Below are positions 1 to 8,500 of a DNA stretch of 32,878 nt, piece by piece (within the stretch, counting starts at the first letter, position 1; each line of letters starts with the position of its first letter). The notes below the pieces were generated by a model that saw only the letters and a list, made by a program, of their open reading frames with translations, searched no databases and was not told the origin of the DNA. Made by a program: the position numbers and the translations under genes. The stretch lies in NCBI GenBank assembly GCA_016284515.1, contig JAEEOY010000150.1, positions 1-32,878 of the forward strand. The letters are read 5' to 3'. The DNA is from Kiritimatiellia bacterium. GTDB lineage: Bacteria; Verrucomicrobiota; Kiritimatiellia; RFP12; UBA1067.

Positions 1-222
1 CTCGAGACGCTTTCCGTCGACCTCTCGGTCTCGGAGCGGCTTCTCGGGGAGATTCCCGATGGGATCTTGCGCGTCGCGGAAAGCGGCGTGCGCACGCGCG
101 CCGACATCGAGCGCCTCGCAGCAGCCGGCGCGGACGCCTTTCTCATCGGAACGACGCTCATGAAGTCGTCCGATCCCGTCGCGCAGCTCCGCGCGCTCAG
201 GGGCTCGGGGTCCTTAAAGTAA
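1..222 (+). CDS. trpC: Indole-3-glycerol-phosphate synthase, C-terminal part (5' truncated by window edge)
   Basis: Frame 1 is open from the first base to a TAA at 220-222 and gives 73 residues. The text VDLSVSERLLGEIPDG, then VAESGVRTRADIERL and GADAFLIGTTLMKS, matches the last strands of the TrpC (beta/alpha)8 barrel, where the AESG loop and the G(A/T)DAFLIG segment bind the substrate phosphate. The enzyme closes the indole ring from CdRP in tryptophan synthesis, in the cytoplasm. It is absent from the ORF track because its start lies outside. A short tail (RALRGSGSLK) follows the barrel. The next gene originally began only 32 bases downstream. No other trp gene is visible in the window. 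Confidence 0.9.
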   Translation, partial: LETLSVDLSVSERLLGEIPDGILRVAESGVRTRADIERLAAAGADAFLIGTTLMKSSDPVAQLRALRGSGSLK

Positions 223-238
223 AAGGGCTGCAGTTTTA

Positions 239-257
239 GGGGGGGGGATTCTTCATG
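239..257 (+). promoter_or_regulatory. Poly-G tract (G9) and orphaned native start codon of the GH106 gene
   Basis: Nine consecutive G residues (239-247) lie 7 nt before an ATG at 255-257. This ATG is followed by AAC and then by the IS left end. In the reconstructed pre-insertion sequence the same ATG-AAC runs in frame into the GH106 signal peptide, so this is the native start. The G run occupies the SD position. Homopolymeric G tracts of this length are prone to slippage, so phase variation of translation strength is possible but not shown. No extended -10 box like those of the other genes is visible between trpC and this ATG. Confidence 0.6.
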
Positions 258-260
258 AAC
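258..260. repeat. Target-site duplication AAC, left copy
   Basis: AAC at 258-260 directly abuts the left inverted repeat, and the same AAC stands at 1956-1958 directly after the right inverted repeat. A 3-bp duplication is usual for the IS150-like branch of the IS3 family. AAC is codon 2 of the interrupted gene. Confidence 0.75.
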
Positions 261-285
261 TGCACTATTCCCCGAATTTGAGACA
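261..285 (+). repeat. IS left terminal inverted repeat (IRL)
   Basis: It begins TGCACTATTCCCCGAA and ends TTTGAGACA, in the general style of IS150-group ends (TGnACT..CCCC..GACA). Its reverse complement matches 1931-1955 at 21 of 25 positions. Confidence 0.85.
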
Positions 286-307
286 CTCTAAATAAGCCGT
301 AGTGGTT

Positions 308-334
308 GTCTCCTTTCTCAAGAAGGAAGGAGAC
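308..334 (+). promoter_or_regulatory. Hairpin sequestering the SD of the first IS reading frame
   Basis: GTCTCCTT (308-315) pairs perfectly with AAGGAGAC (327-334) across an 11-nt loop. The 3' arm contains the SD (GGAAGGAG, 325-332) of the ATG at 339. Hairpins that hide the transposase ribosome-binding site are a known IS device: read-through transcripts from outside fold and are not translated. Its function here is inferred. Confidence 0.6.
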
Positions 335-338
335 TGTA

Positions 339-1733
339 ATGGATGAAGGAAACGGGATGACCGGGGAATGGGCTGCGCATTGTGTTGCAGCCAGACCTAT
401 AGACGTCGAAGTCAAGCAGGAGTGCCTGAGATTGTTTAGGCAAGGAATGGGATACCATCGTGCGGCAAAGAGTCTTGGACTCAAGCCGTACACGGTCAGA
501 GACTGGCTCAGGCGTTTCAAGCGTCTGGACGACAGTTGGGCGACAACCGACGGATGGGGGCACTGGCGTCGCGCCGAGGCTCGAGATTTGGTAAAATACC
601 AACATGAGTTCGAAAGCAATCCAGAATGCCGTCTCCCGCATGATGCAGGCGACCGATCCGGATGCGATACCAAAGGAGGTGTCGTTGGAGGAGAGGGTCA
701 GGCTGCTAGAGATGCAGAACAAGATTCTGCGCTTCCACCTTTCAGCGCAGCTGGAGCGTGGTCAGCAATCCTCGCCGGAGGATGTCGTAAAAAAAAAGAG
801 ATAGAGGCGGTCGAGAATCTTGTTGCGCAAGGATACGACCGCAAGTCCGCCTGCATTGCAGCCGGCATCAGCCGTGCGACATACTATCGAGCCAAGAAGA
901 TCTCGCCTAAGGCCGAGAGCGACGCCGAGCTTGTCGAACTAATGTGCAGGATCGAGAATGATCGCCACGTGTCGCAGACGTATGGCGTCGACAGGCTGAC
1001 CGCTGAGATCAACAGGCAACTCCAGATCATCGACGAGGCCACTTCCGCAAAGATCCTCGGCAATAGCGCCAGGGTGAATCGCAAACGCACACACAGGCTC
1101 ATGAAGCTGTACGGAGTGCATTCGCGCCTGCGCCGAAGAAGGCATCCCGACAACTATTACAAGGGCATCGGCGAGATGCTCAAGGTCAACAAGGCGCCAA
1201 ACATCCTGCACCGGGAGTTCAAGTCCGCCCGCCCAATGCTGAAGATGGCAACAGACGTTACATACATCCCCTGTAGTGACTCAAAGTTTTTATATCTCAG
1301 CACACTTCTCGACCTCTTCAACAAGGAGGTCGTGTCCTATACGATGAGCACCGTCAACTCTGTGGAGTTCGCAATCCGGATGATTCGCCTACTGCCGCCT
1401 GAATTACTGAAGAATGCCTTGCTGCATTCTGACCAGGGCAATCTCTACTGGTCAAATGCGTGGGTGGCGCTCTGCGACGAACTAGCCATCGTCCGCAGCA
1501 TGTCCAGGCGCGGCAACTGCTGGGACAATTCGCTCTGCGAAGGTTTCTTCTCTCACATGAAGAGCGATTTGGGCCTCTGCAAGTGCGACTACAGGCATCT
1601 ATTACCGGAAAGGACGATCAGGGCAATGATCGACGATTACATACCGTGGTACAACGAGGGCCGCATCCAAAAGAGTCTTAGTTACATGTCCCCGGTGGAA
1701 TACAAGAAGGCATTCGCAAGCGCTCTGAGCTGA
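339..1733 (+). CDS. IS3-family transposase, continuous frame (HTH N-terminus plus OrfB DDE integrase domain)
   Basis: The start at 339 is chosen because GGAAGGAG lies 6 nt upstream; the tracked start at 306 (TTG) has no SD. The first ~85 residues hold a helix-turn-helix (VEVKQECLRLFRQGMG, then KSLGLKPYTVRDWLRR). From about 789 onward the frame is OrfB: IAAGISRATYYRA, the HTH_21-like segment (YGVDRLTAEINRQL), and the rve/DDE core with D in ATDVTYIP, D in LHSDQGNLYWS and E in NSLCEGFFSHMKSD. The intervening stretch (about 604-790) looks like an out-of-frame reading, whereas frame 1 there encodes a leucine zipper. A ribosome starting at 339 would nevertheless reach OrfB without any shift. Either this is an unusual dual-route design or a 1-nt indel near 590-600 has split OrfA. 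Confidence 0.8.
   Translation: MDEGNGMTGEWAAHCVAARPIDVEVKQECLRLFRQGMGYHRAAKSLGLKPYTVRDWLRRFKRLDDSWATTDGWGHWRRAEARDLVKYQHEFESNPECRLPHDAGDRSGCDTKGGVVGGEGQAARDAEQDSALPPFSAAGAWSAILAGGCRKKKEIEAVENLVAQGYDRKSACIAAGISRATYYRAKKISPKAESDAELVELMCRIENDRHVSQTYGVDRLTAEINRQLQIIDEATSAKILGNSARVNRKRTHRLMKLYGVHSRLRRRRHPDNYYKGIGEMLKVNKAPNILHREFKSARPMLKMATDVTYIPCSDSKFLYLSTLLDLFNKEVVSYTMSTVNSVEFAIRMIRLLPPELLKNALLHSDQGNLYWSNAWVALCDELAIVRSMSRRGNCWDNSLCEGFFSHMKSDLGLCKCDYRHLLPERTIRAMIDDYIPWYNEGRIQKSLSYMSPVEYKKAFASALS
587..603 (+). promoter_or_regulatory. Internal extended -10 promoter, leaderless type, inside the IS
   Basis: TTTGGTAAAAT (587-597) matches the window's TTTGGTATAAT promoter box with one mismatch. The hexamer TAAAAT ends 6 nt before the ATG at 604, the same spacing as in the gene at 5532. 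The predicted +1 is therefore the A of that ATG. No SD precedes it. Confidence 0.4.
604..804 (+). CDS. IS3 OrfA segment with leucine zipper; source frame for -1 frameshift into OrfB
   Basis: This 66-aa frame (MSSKAIQNAVSRMMQ...) contains SLEERVRLLEMQNKILR, the heptad leucine pattern by which IS3 OrfA and OrfAB proteins multimerise. It ends KKKR-TAG at 804, directly over the A_AAA_AAG slip site, exactly as OrfA does in the family. Frame 1 is closed by TAA at 592-594, so it cannot be read from upstream in this frame. Translation either starts at ATG 604 (possibly on a leaderless transcript) or arrives by a +1 shift from the HTH frame. Slippage by -1 would give a fusion of about 376 aa with OrfB. 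Confidence 0.65.
   Translation: MSSKAIQNAVSRMMQATDPDAIPKEVSLEERVRLLEMQNKILRFHLSAQLERGQQSSPEDVVKKKR
777..842 (+). promoter_or_regulatory. Programmed -1 ribosomal frameshift signal (A_AAA_AAG)
   Basis: Nine A residues (789-797) followed by G provide the heptamer A_AAA_AAG at 792-798 in the OrfA frame. An SD-like GGAGGA (777-782) lies about 10 nt upstream. A 7-bp stem, GCGGTCG (807-813) with CGACCGC (836-842), begins 8 nt downstream. Slip site, upstream SD-like stimulator and downstream stem-loop form the classic set known from dnaX and IS3-family elements. Confidence 0.8.
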
Positions 1734-1774
1734 TACATAGCGCAAAGGCTAATCGACTACATGTCGGACTTGGA

Positions 1775-1855
1775 GTTCCAGGTGCGGATCGTCGCCGCCT
1801 CGGCCCTTTGGGCCGCCTCCTTCGGAGGACGGCGCCTCCTCCCCGCACCTGGAAC
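1775..1855. other. Cloverleaf-like secondary structure in the IS right end
   Basis: A perfect 13-bp outer stem (GTTCCAGGTGCGG 1775-1787 with 1843-1855) encloses a 5-bp stem (CGCCG 1793-1797 with CGGCG 1830-1834). That stem encloses two adjacent hairpins: CGGCCC-TTT-GGGCCG (1801-1815) and CCTCC-TTC-GGAGG (1816-1828). The helices are nested and side by side, so the fold resembles a three-way junction. It starts 41 nt after the transposase stop. No T run follows, so it is not a standard intrinsic terminator. It may block read-through transcription, protect the transposase mRNA, act as a DNA hairpin, or be a small repeat element lodged in the IS. Confidence 0.7.
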
Positions 1856-1894
1856 CGGAGGAGCTTGCCCATCTTCCCGAAGTTCCGTCTTTTA

Positions 1895-1932
1895 TGCTAC
1901 AATACAGTCACTCTCGAGATTGGAGGCTCATG
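1895..1932 (+). promoter_or_regulatory. Outward promoter with SD and ATG at the IS right end
   Basis: TGCTACAAT (1895-1903) is an extended -10 box (TGN plus TACAAT) with a predicted +1 near 1910. TTGGAGG (1920-1926) lies 3 nt before the ATG at 1930-1932. This ATG and the one at 1948 are in frame 1, while the GH106 frame is frame 0, so the SD-supported starts do not produce GH106. In the GH106 frame the closest start-like codon after the promoter is TTG 1920. Confidence 0.5.
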
Positions 1933-1955
1933 TCTCACTTTCGGGGCATGGTGCA
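1931..1955 (-). repeat. IS right terminal inverted repeat (IRR)
   Basis: TGTCTCACTTTCGGGG followed by CATGGTGCA is the inverted partner of 261-285, differing at four positions. It is followed immediately by the right AAC duplication (1956-1958). Confidence 0.85.
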
Positions 1956-4900
1956 AACGTATTTGCGACGGCGGTGGTTTCAGTGTTTGCGGCGGCGGGA
2001 CTCCAGGCGGCGCCGACGCTCGAGGAGGGCTTTGCGAATCCGCCGGATTCCGCGAAGCCGCACACGTGGTACCACATGATGAACGGCAACGTCACGAAGG
2101 AGGGCATCACCTGCGACTTCGAGGCGCTCGCCAGGGTCGGCATCGGCGGAGTGCAGATGTTCGACGCGGGATGCGACATCCCGCCAGGCCCGCTCAAGTT
2201 CAATTCGGACGAATGGTTCGACATGTTCCGCCACGCGCAGAAGGAGGCGAAGCGGCTTGGACTTGAGATATGCATCCCCAACTGCTCCGGATGGTCCAGC
2301 TCGGGCGGTCCGTGGAACCCTCCCGCCAATGCGATGAAGGTAGTCGTCTTCACAGAGACGCCCGCGAAGGGTCCGTCGAGTTTCTCCGGGAAACTCCCGC
2401 GCACGTCCGACGACCACGGCTTCTACGATGACATAGCGGTTCTCGCCTATCCGACGCCGAAGCCGGGCGCGAAGCTTGACCGCCTCGACAACAAGACGTT
2501 CCGCGAGCGCGGGGACACGTGGCACGTTTCGCCGGAGTTCCCGAAGGACCAGCTCGTCGCGCGCGGAAGCGAAATCGACCTCACGGAGAGGATGACGAAG
2601 GACGGCTCGCTCGAGTGGGACGTCCCGGAAGGGGACTGGACTATTCTCCGCATAGGTTATATCTGCAACGGGCGCTGCAACCACCCCGCGTCCGAGAAGG
2701 GACGAGGACTCGAGGTGGACAAGCTTTCCGCCTCCGCGATGGACTACCACTTCGACCAGTACGTGACGCGCCTCTGCCGCGACCTCGGCATCACCGCGCA
2801 GACCGACAACTCGACTGGATTCAACAACATCCTGGTCGATTCGTACGAAGTCGGATGCCAGAACTGGACGCAGGGGCTCGACGCAGAGTTTGAACGGCGC
2901 ATGGGCTACTCGCCGCGTCCGTACCTCCCCGTCTTCGCCGGACGCGTCGTAGGCTCGGCGGACGAGAGCGAGCGCTTCCTCGAGGACTTCCGCCGCGTCG
3001 TCGCCGATCTCTTCGCGGAGAACTACGCCGGCAGGCTCACGAAGCTCTGCCACGACCACGGACTTATGTGCTCCATAGAGCCGTACGGGAACTGCACCTC
3101 CGACGACCTCCAGTACGGACAGGACATAGACGTTCCGATGGCCGAGTTCTGGTCCAACGCCGCTCTCGGCGCTCACGGTTCCGGTGATGTCGGAAACTCG
3201 CGCCACGCTGCGCATATCGCGCACGTGTGGGGACGCCGCTACGCCGCCACGGAGTCGTTCACGGCAGATCCCGGCTACGGCGGAAGATGGCGCACCACGC
3301 CGTTCTCGATCAAGAGCCAGGGAGACAAGGTCTTCGCCGCCGGCATAAACCGCATCATCTACCACCGCTTCACGCATCAGCCCTGGCCGGGGAGCGCGTA
3401 CCTTCCCGGAATGACGATGGGCCGCTGGGGGATGCACCTCGACCGCACGCAGACGTGGTGGGAGCTTTCGCCGGCGTGGTTCAGGTACCAGGCGCGCTGC
3501 CAGTGGATGCTGCAGGAGGGGGTGTTCGCCGCGGATGCGCTCTACTGGACCGGCGAGGAGGTCCCGAACGGAGGCGGCATGCCAGTCCCGATGCCCGACG
3601 GATACTCCTACGACGTCTGCGCGACGAAGGCCGTCGAAATGCTGTCCGTGAAGGACGGCAAGGTCGTCGCGCCGGGCGGGGTGGAGTATTCGCTCCTCGT
3701 CCTTCCCGAGACGGACACGATGAGCGAGCGGATGGTCCGCCGCATCGGCGAGCTCCTCGCCCAGGGCGCGAAGATCTGCGGACGCAGAAGGCCGACGCGC
3801 GCGCCTGGCCTGCGCGGATATCCCGACGCCGACGAGTCCGTCAGGAATCTCGCGGCGGAAGTGTGGTCGCGCGGCGTGATGGAGTGCAGCCCCGCGGACG
3901 CGTTTGCGAAGCTCGGCGTCAGGCCGGACTTCGCGGGGCAAGGCCTCTCGTGGATACACCGCAGGAGCGCAGCGTCCGCCAAGGGCGACAAGGCGGAGTG
4001 GTACTTCGTCGCGATGGACAACGAGGAGCCGGCGACGGTCGAGGCGTCGTTCCGCCAGCAGGGGCTCGAGCCCGAGATATGGGACGCGGAGACGGGATCG
4101 ATGCGTCCGGCGCGCGTGTGGCGCGAGGATGGCGGACGGACAGTTGTGCGCCTCGAGTTCCGTCCGAGCGGCTCCGCGTTTGTCGTCTTCAGGAAGCCCG
4201 CCAGGGGTCCGCATCTCGTCGCCGTCAAGGCGTCCGTCTCGCCGAATCCCGAGCCTGCGACTGGTGAGAAGGAGGTCCACACTCTCGTAGTAAAGAAGGC
4301 AGAGTACGGCACGGCGGCGAAGGACATCCGTCCGAAGTGCGTCGAAGTCTCGCCGTTCATCAAGCCGGGAGAGGCGGTGCGAATCGACAACACGCTCGCG
4401 GGTGATCCGGCGCAGGGAAAGGTCAAGACGACGGAGATCACGTACGCTGAGGGAGGAAAATCCATTACAAAGACAATCGGCGAGGGCGCGACGTTCACGC
4501 TGCCGAAGGGCGCGGAGCTGGTGGGCGCGTGGTACGGACTTCCCGAGCCCGGCTGGAAGAAGCCCGAGTCTCCGGCCGCGGACATCACCGCGAAGCTCAA
4601 CGCGCTCGTGAAGGACGGATATCTTTCAGTCGTCGTGAACAACGCTTTCGTCGGATACGATCCGGTTCCGGATGTCAGGAAGCGCACGAAGGTTGTGTAC
4701 GAGTATGACGGACGCGAGTCGACGGTCGAGGTGGGGGAGGGCACGCGCATCGTTATTCCCGCCCCTGTCGAAAAGAGCCAGCCACCGCCGGAGTGGGAGT
4801 GGACGGGCGACAGTGGTGTGCTTGCCTGGCAGCCGCTTGAAATGGAGCTCGAGTCGTCCGATGGCTCGAGGCGCACGCTCTCCGCGAAGCCTGCCGCGCC

Positions 4901-5504
4901 CGTTGCTGTCGAGGGCGAGTGGAAGGTCTCGTTCCCGTCCGGATGGGACGCGCCCGAGTCGACTGTGTTCCCGAAGCTGATTGCTTGGGACCGCCACGAG
5001 GACGAAGGCGTGAAGTACTTCTCCGGGACGGCGACGTATTCGAGGAAGGTCGCGCTGCCCGCTCCGCGTGCGGAAGGGCGCGTGATGCTCGACCTCGGGG
5101 TCGTCAAGGACTTCGCCGAGGTCAAGGTGAACGGGAGGGCGTATCCGGTCCTGTGGAAGCCTCCGTTCCGCGTGGACGTCACGGACGCGCTGCAGGATGG
5201 CTGCGAGTCGTTCGATCTCGAGGTGAAGGTCACGAACCTCTGGGCGAACAGGCTCATCGGTGACGACGGGCTCTATGCCGACGACTGCGAGTGGAGCGGC
5301 GCGAGCCACGCGGGGAAGAAGGAGATCGCGATCAGGGAGATTCCGCAGTGGGTGAAGGAGGGTCGCAAGTCCCCGACCGGACGCCACACCTTCACGACGT
5401 GGAAGCACTGGTCGAAGGAGGACGACCTTCTTCCGTCGGGCCTTATCGGTCCCGTCGTCCTCCGCTTCGGCGAGCCCGCAACCTGTCGCTCGACTGCTGA
5501 GTAA
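1956..5504 (+). pseudogene. GH106 alpha-L-rhamnosidase, separated from its start codon by the IS
   Basis: The coding sequence is open for 1182 codons and looks undamaged apart from the 5' insertion. The original product would be MNVFATAVVSVFAAAGLQA-AP..., a short signal peptide, giving about 1183 aa, normal for GH106. The N-terminal catalytic region is recognisable (TWYHMMNGNVTKEGITCDFEAL, GIGGVQMFDAG, CIPNCSGWSSSGGPWNPP). The C-terminal part has a jelly-roll, galactose-binding-like domain (KYFSGTATYSRK, VMLDLGVVKDFAEVKVNG). GH106 enzymes release L-rhamnose from pectins such as rhamnogalacturonan II. The ORF track extends the frame back to ATG 1761 in the IS; a product from there would carry about 65 IS-encoded residues before the signal peptide. 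The gene is either silenced or re-expressed from IS sequences. Confidence 0.8.
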
Positions 5505-5510
5505 TAGGAA

Positions 5511-5531
5511 TTTTTTTGGTATAATATAGCC
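5511..5531 (+). promoter_or_regulatory. Extended -10 promoter, leaderless spacing
   Basis: A run of seven T is followed by GG-TATAAT, the hexamer at 5520-5525. The ATG stands at 5532, where transcription would start (7 nt after the last T of the box). No SD is present between box and ATG. Confidence 0.7.
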
Positions 5532-8500
5532 ATGAAAACGAAATTCCTCCGCTTCTGCGGCGCGATTGCGTCCGCAATTTCGCTCATTGCCGTGCCGGCG
5601 TCAGACGCGTCGGCGGAATCCGCCGCGTTCGTTTCGGGCGAGATCGCGGCCGAATACGAGACGGGTGCGGAGATTGCGCCTGTTGTGCTGTCCGTCGGCG
5701 GGCAGGCTCCGCTGACCGTGAGGGCGTCGGGACTTCCGTCTGGACTCAAGTTCACCGCGAAGGCGCTATCCGTGAAAGCGACAAGGACGACGCCCGCCCG
5801 CGAATACGAGGCGAACACGATCTACGGAATTCCGACGAGAAGCGGAATCTACAACGCGACCGTTTCCGTGACGGCGGCGGACAAGTCGAAGGCGTCGGAG
5901 GTGTTCAAGTTCGTCATTCGCAGGGAAGGTGAAAAAGTGATCGACCTCGTTGCTGGGGCCGAGGGATGCAAGGTTTCCGGAGCGGGCGTGTACCTTCCCG
6001 GGAAGAAGGTGTCGCTGAAGGCGACGGCGGCGCGTGGATACGTCTTCGCCGGATGGTATTCGGACGAGTCCTATTCGCAGCCGATCGACGGAAGCGCCGA
6101 CTTCCGCACTGCGTCGTATCCGTACGTCGTAGAAGACTCCGACGCGACATTCTACGCGAAGTTCATCCCGACGACCGACGACTGGGCGACTGTCGACGCG
6201 ACTGCCGAGGCCGAGTACGCGACTGGATCGGAGATCATTCCGATCGCGGTGGCGGCGGACGGAGGGAGCCTTCCGACGGCCAAGGTCGCTGGGCTGCCCT
6301 CGGGGTTGAAGTTCACGGCCAAGGAACTCGTCATCAAGGGACGCAACGGCACGGTGGAGCGCGAGTACGCGGCGAACACGATATACGGCACGCCGACGAA
6401 GAGCGGAATCTACAACGCGACGGTGACTGTCACCACTGCAGGAAAGGCAAAGGCGGAGAAGACCCTGAAATTCATAGTCCGCAAGGATGGCGAGATCATC
6501 CTCGATGCCGTCGCCTCCGCTCCTGGCTGCAAGACCGCCGGCGCCGGCGTGTACGCGGCAGGCAAGAAGGTGTCTCTTAGGGCGACTGCCGCACGCGGGT
6601 ACGTCTTCGCCGGATGGTACGCCGACTCGGGATTCTCGGTACCAGCCGAGACGCCGGTGGATTTCCGCACGGCGTCCATGTCGTACATCGCGCCAGAGTC
6701 CGACACGACGCTGTACGCAAAGTTCGTGGAGTCTTCCGAAGACGGCTCCATCGTGATCGACACGGCGGACTCGTATGCGTATTCCGACGCCGTTGACCTC
6801 AAGATCGGCGTCGAGTCGACGAGCCTTCCGAAGGTCACGGTCTCGACTCTTCCCGCTGGCCTCAAGTTCGATGCGTCGACGCTGACGATCAAGAAGGGCT
6901 CGGCGACTGTTCCGAAGCCCGGAACCTATCCGGTGACGGTAAAGGCGACGAACGCAACGGTGAAGAAGGCGGTGACGAAGACGTTCTCGATCATCGTGGA
7001 CAACTTCACGGACGCCAACGGGCTCTTCGTCGGCGGAATCGCCAATGGCCCAGGGGAGAAGTACGTCGCTACCGTCGGCGTGGAAGGAGGCGACCTGCCG
7101 TCGCTTGAGCTTCTGGACGAGACGATGAAGCTCAAGGTGTCCGGACTCCCCTCCGGCATGACGTACAACGCGTCCGAGAAGCGCATCGCCGGCGCGCCGT
7201 CCAAGGCGGGAACGTTCACCGTGACGCTCACGGTCGGGACGGCTGTCTCGACGTTCACGCTCGTCGTGGAGCCGCTTCCGGCGTGGCTCGTCGGCGACTT
7301 CGGATTCGAGCTCGACCTCACCGATGAAAGCGGCGCGACGAACCGCGTCACTTGGCAGGACATGACGGTGACTTCCGCCGGAAAGGTGAGCGGCAGGGGC
7401 AGGTGCTTCGCGCTCGCGAAGTCCGGCGACTGGACCGACGCGTGGCTCGGGAGCTGGACTGGACGCATCGTCTCGCGCTCCGGCGAGGGGAACTCCCTCA
7501 AGTTCGTCGTCCGCCGCGAGGTCGTGGCGAAGTCCGGCGACGCGACCGTAACATACGTTCTCAACCTCGAGGTGAAGCCCGAAGTCCTCAACGATGCCAC
7601 TGTGGCGTCGATCTCCGGAGCTCTCGAGCCCATTGACCACGGTATCACCGGCGGCGATGGCGACGGCATTGGCGCCGCAGTGTCCAACGGAGGCGCGAAC
7701 GTCTGGACGAAGGCCGCGGGCACCTCCGTAGCGCCGGCGTTCGAGTCCGGTCTGGCGATGAACCTGGACATCACGGCTCCGCAGACGAGGGTCTGGGATG
7801 CGAATGTGTCGTTCGAGTACGAGGGCACGCTGCACCTCGCGTTCGGGAAGTCCGGAAGCGTCACGTACTACTACGTATCGCCTGAGGACGGGTCCGTTTC
7901 CGGTACAGGAACGGCAACGCCCGTGCTCTCCAGCCAGACCGGCGGATCTGGCGGCGGCGGAATCATCGGCGGCGGCGATGCGCCCAAGCCCGCAGGCAAC
8001 GTCTGGCATTTCCCGGTCGTCTGCGCGCCGAAGGAGAGGACTCCGTTTGTCGCGATCGTTGAGATGAAGGCGTCCGCGGAGGAGAAGACCCTCTCCGCCG
8101 AAACGGTTGAGCTCTCCGTGCTGAAGATATGCGCCCGCGAGCGCGATCCGTACTGCGGCTGGGCCGCGGGAACGTTCTACGGCTACCATCTGCTGCGGAA
8201 CTTCGACAACGGAGGCGCCTCCGGCTACCACAGGGTCGTGAAGATCGCGCTTCCGAAGTCCGGCGGACTCACCATGTACGAAGTCGGCCTCGCGGGGACC
8301 GAGCGGATCACGCAGTACTACATGACGACGAACACCGTCGAGGCCGACGGCGCGCGGATGGAGTTCAACGCGTCCTTCAGCACGACGAAGAACTCGTACG
8401 GAAACAGCTCTGCTACAATCTCGCGGATATGGGAGACGCTCAGCAACGTGGTGGAGCGCGCGGAGCTCGATGGACTTGCGGTGGGGGTACTCGAGGGAGA

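Larger units (their letters stand above)
261..1955 (+). mobile_element. IS3-family insertion sequence (IS150-like), complete, 1695 bp
   Basis: The element is bounded by terminal inverted repeats 261-285 and 1931-1955 (21 of 25 positions match, TGCA at both tips) and by AAC duplications. It encodes an HTH region, a leucine-zipper OrfA segment and a DDE transposase joined through a -1 frameshift signal. Its codon use is visibly less GC-rich than that of the flanking genes, which suggests acquisition. Beyond the transposase stop at 1733 there are 222 bp of non-coding right end holding a cloverleaf-like structure and an outward promoter. The element interrupts the GH106 gene between codons 1 and 2/3. 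All expected parts are present, so it may be active. Confidence 0.9.

Noticed and set aside
1761-1955. Tracked start of the GH106 ORF at ATG 1761
   Set aside because: This part lies inside the IS and runs through the cloverleaf; the frame is open by chance and is not the native N-terminus.
1980-4280. 766-aa minus-strand ORF opposite GH106
   Set aside because: Shadow ORF created by low stop-codon density in GC-rich DNA.
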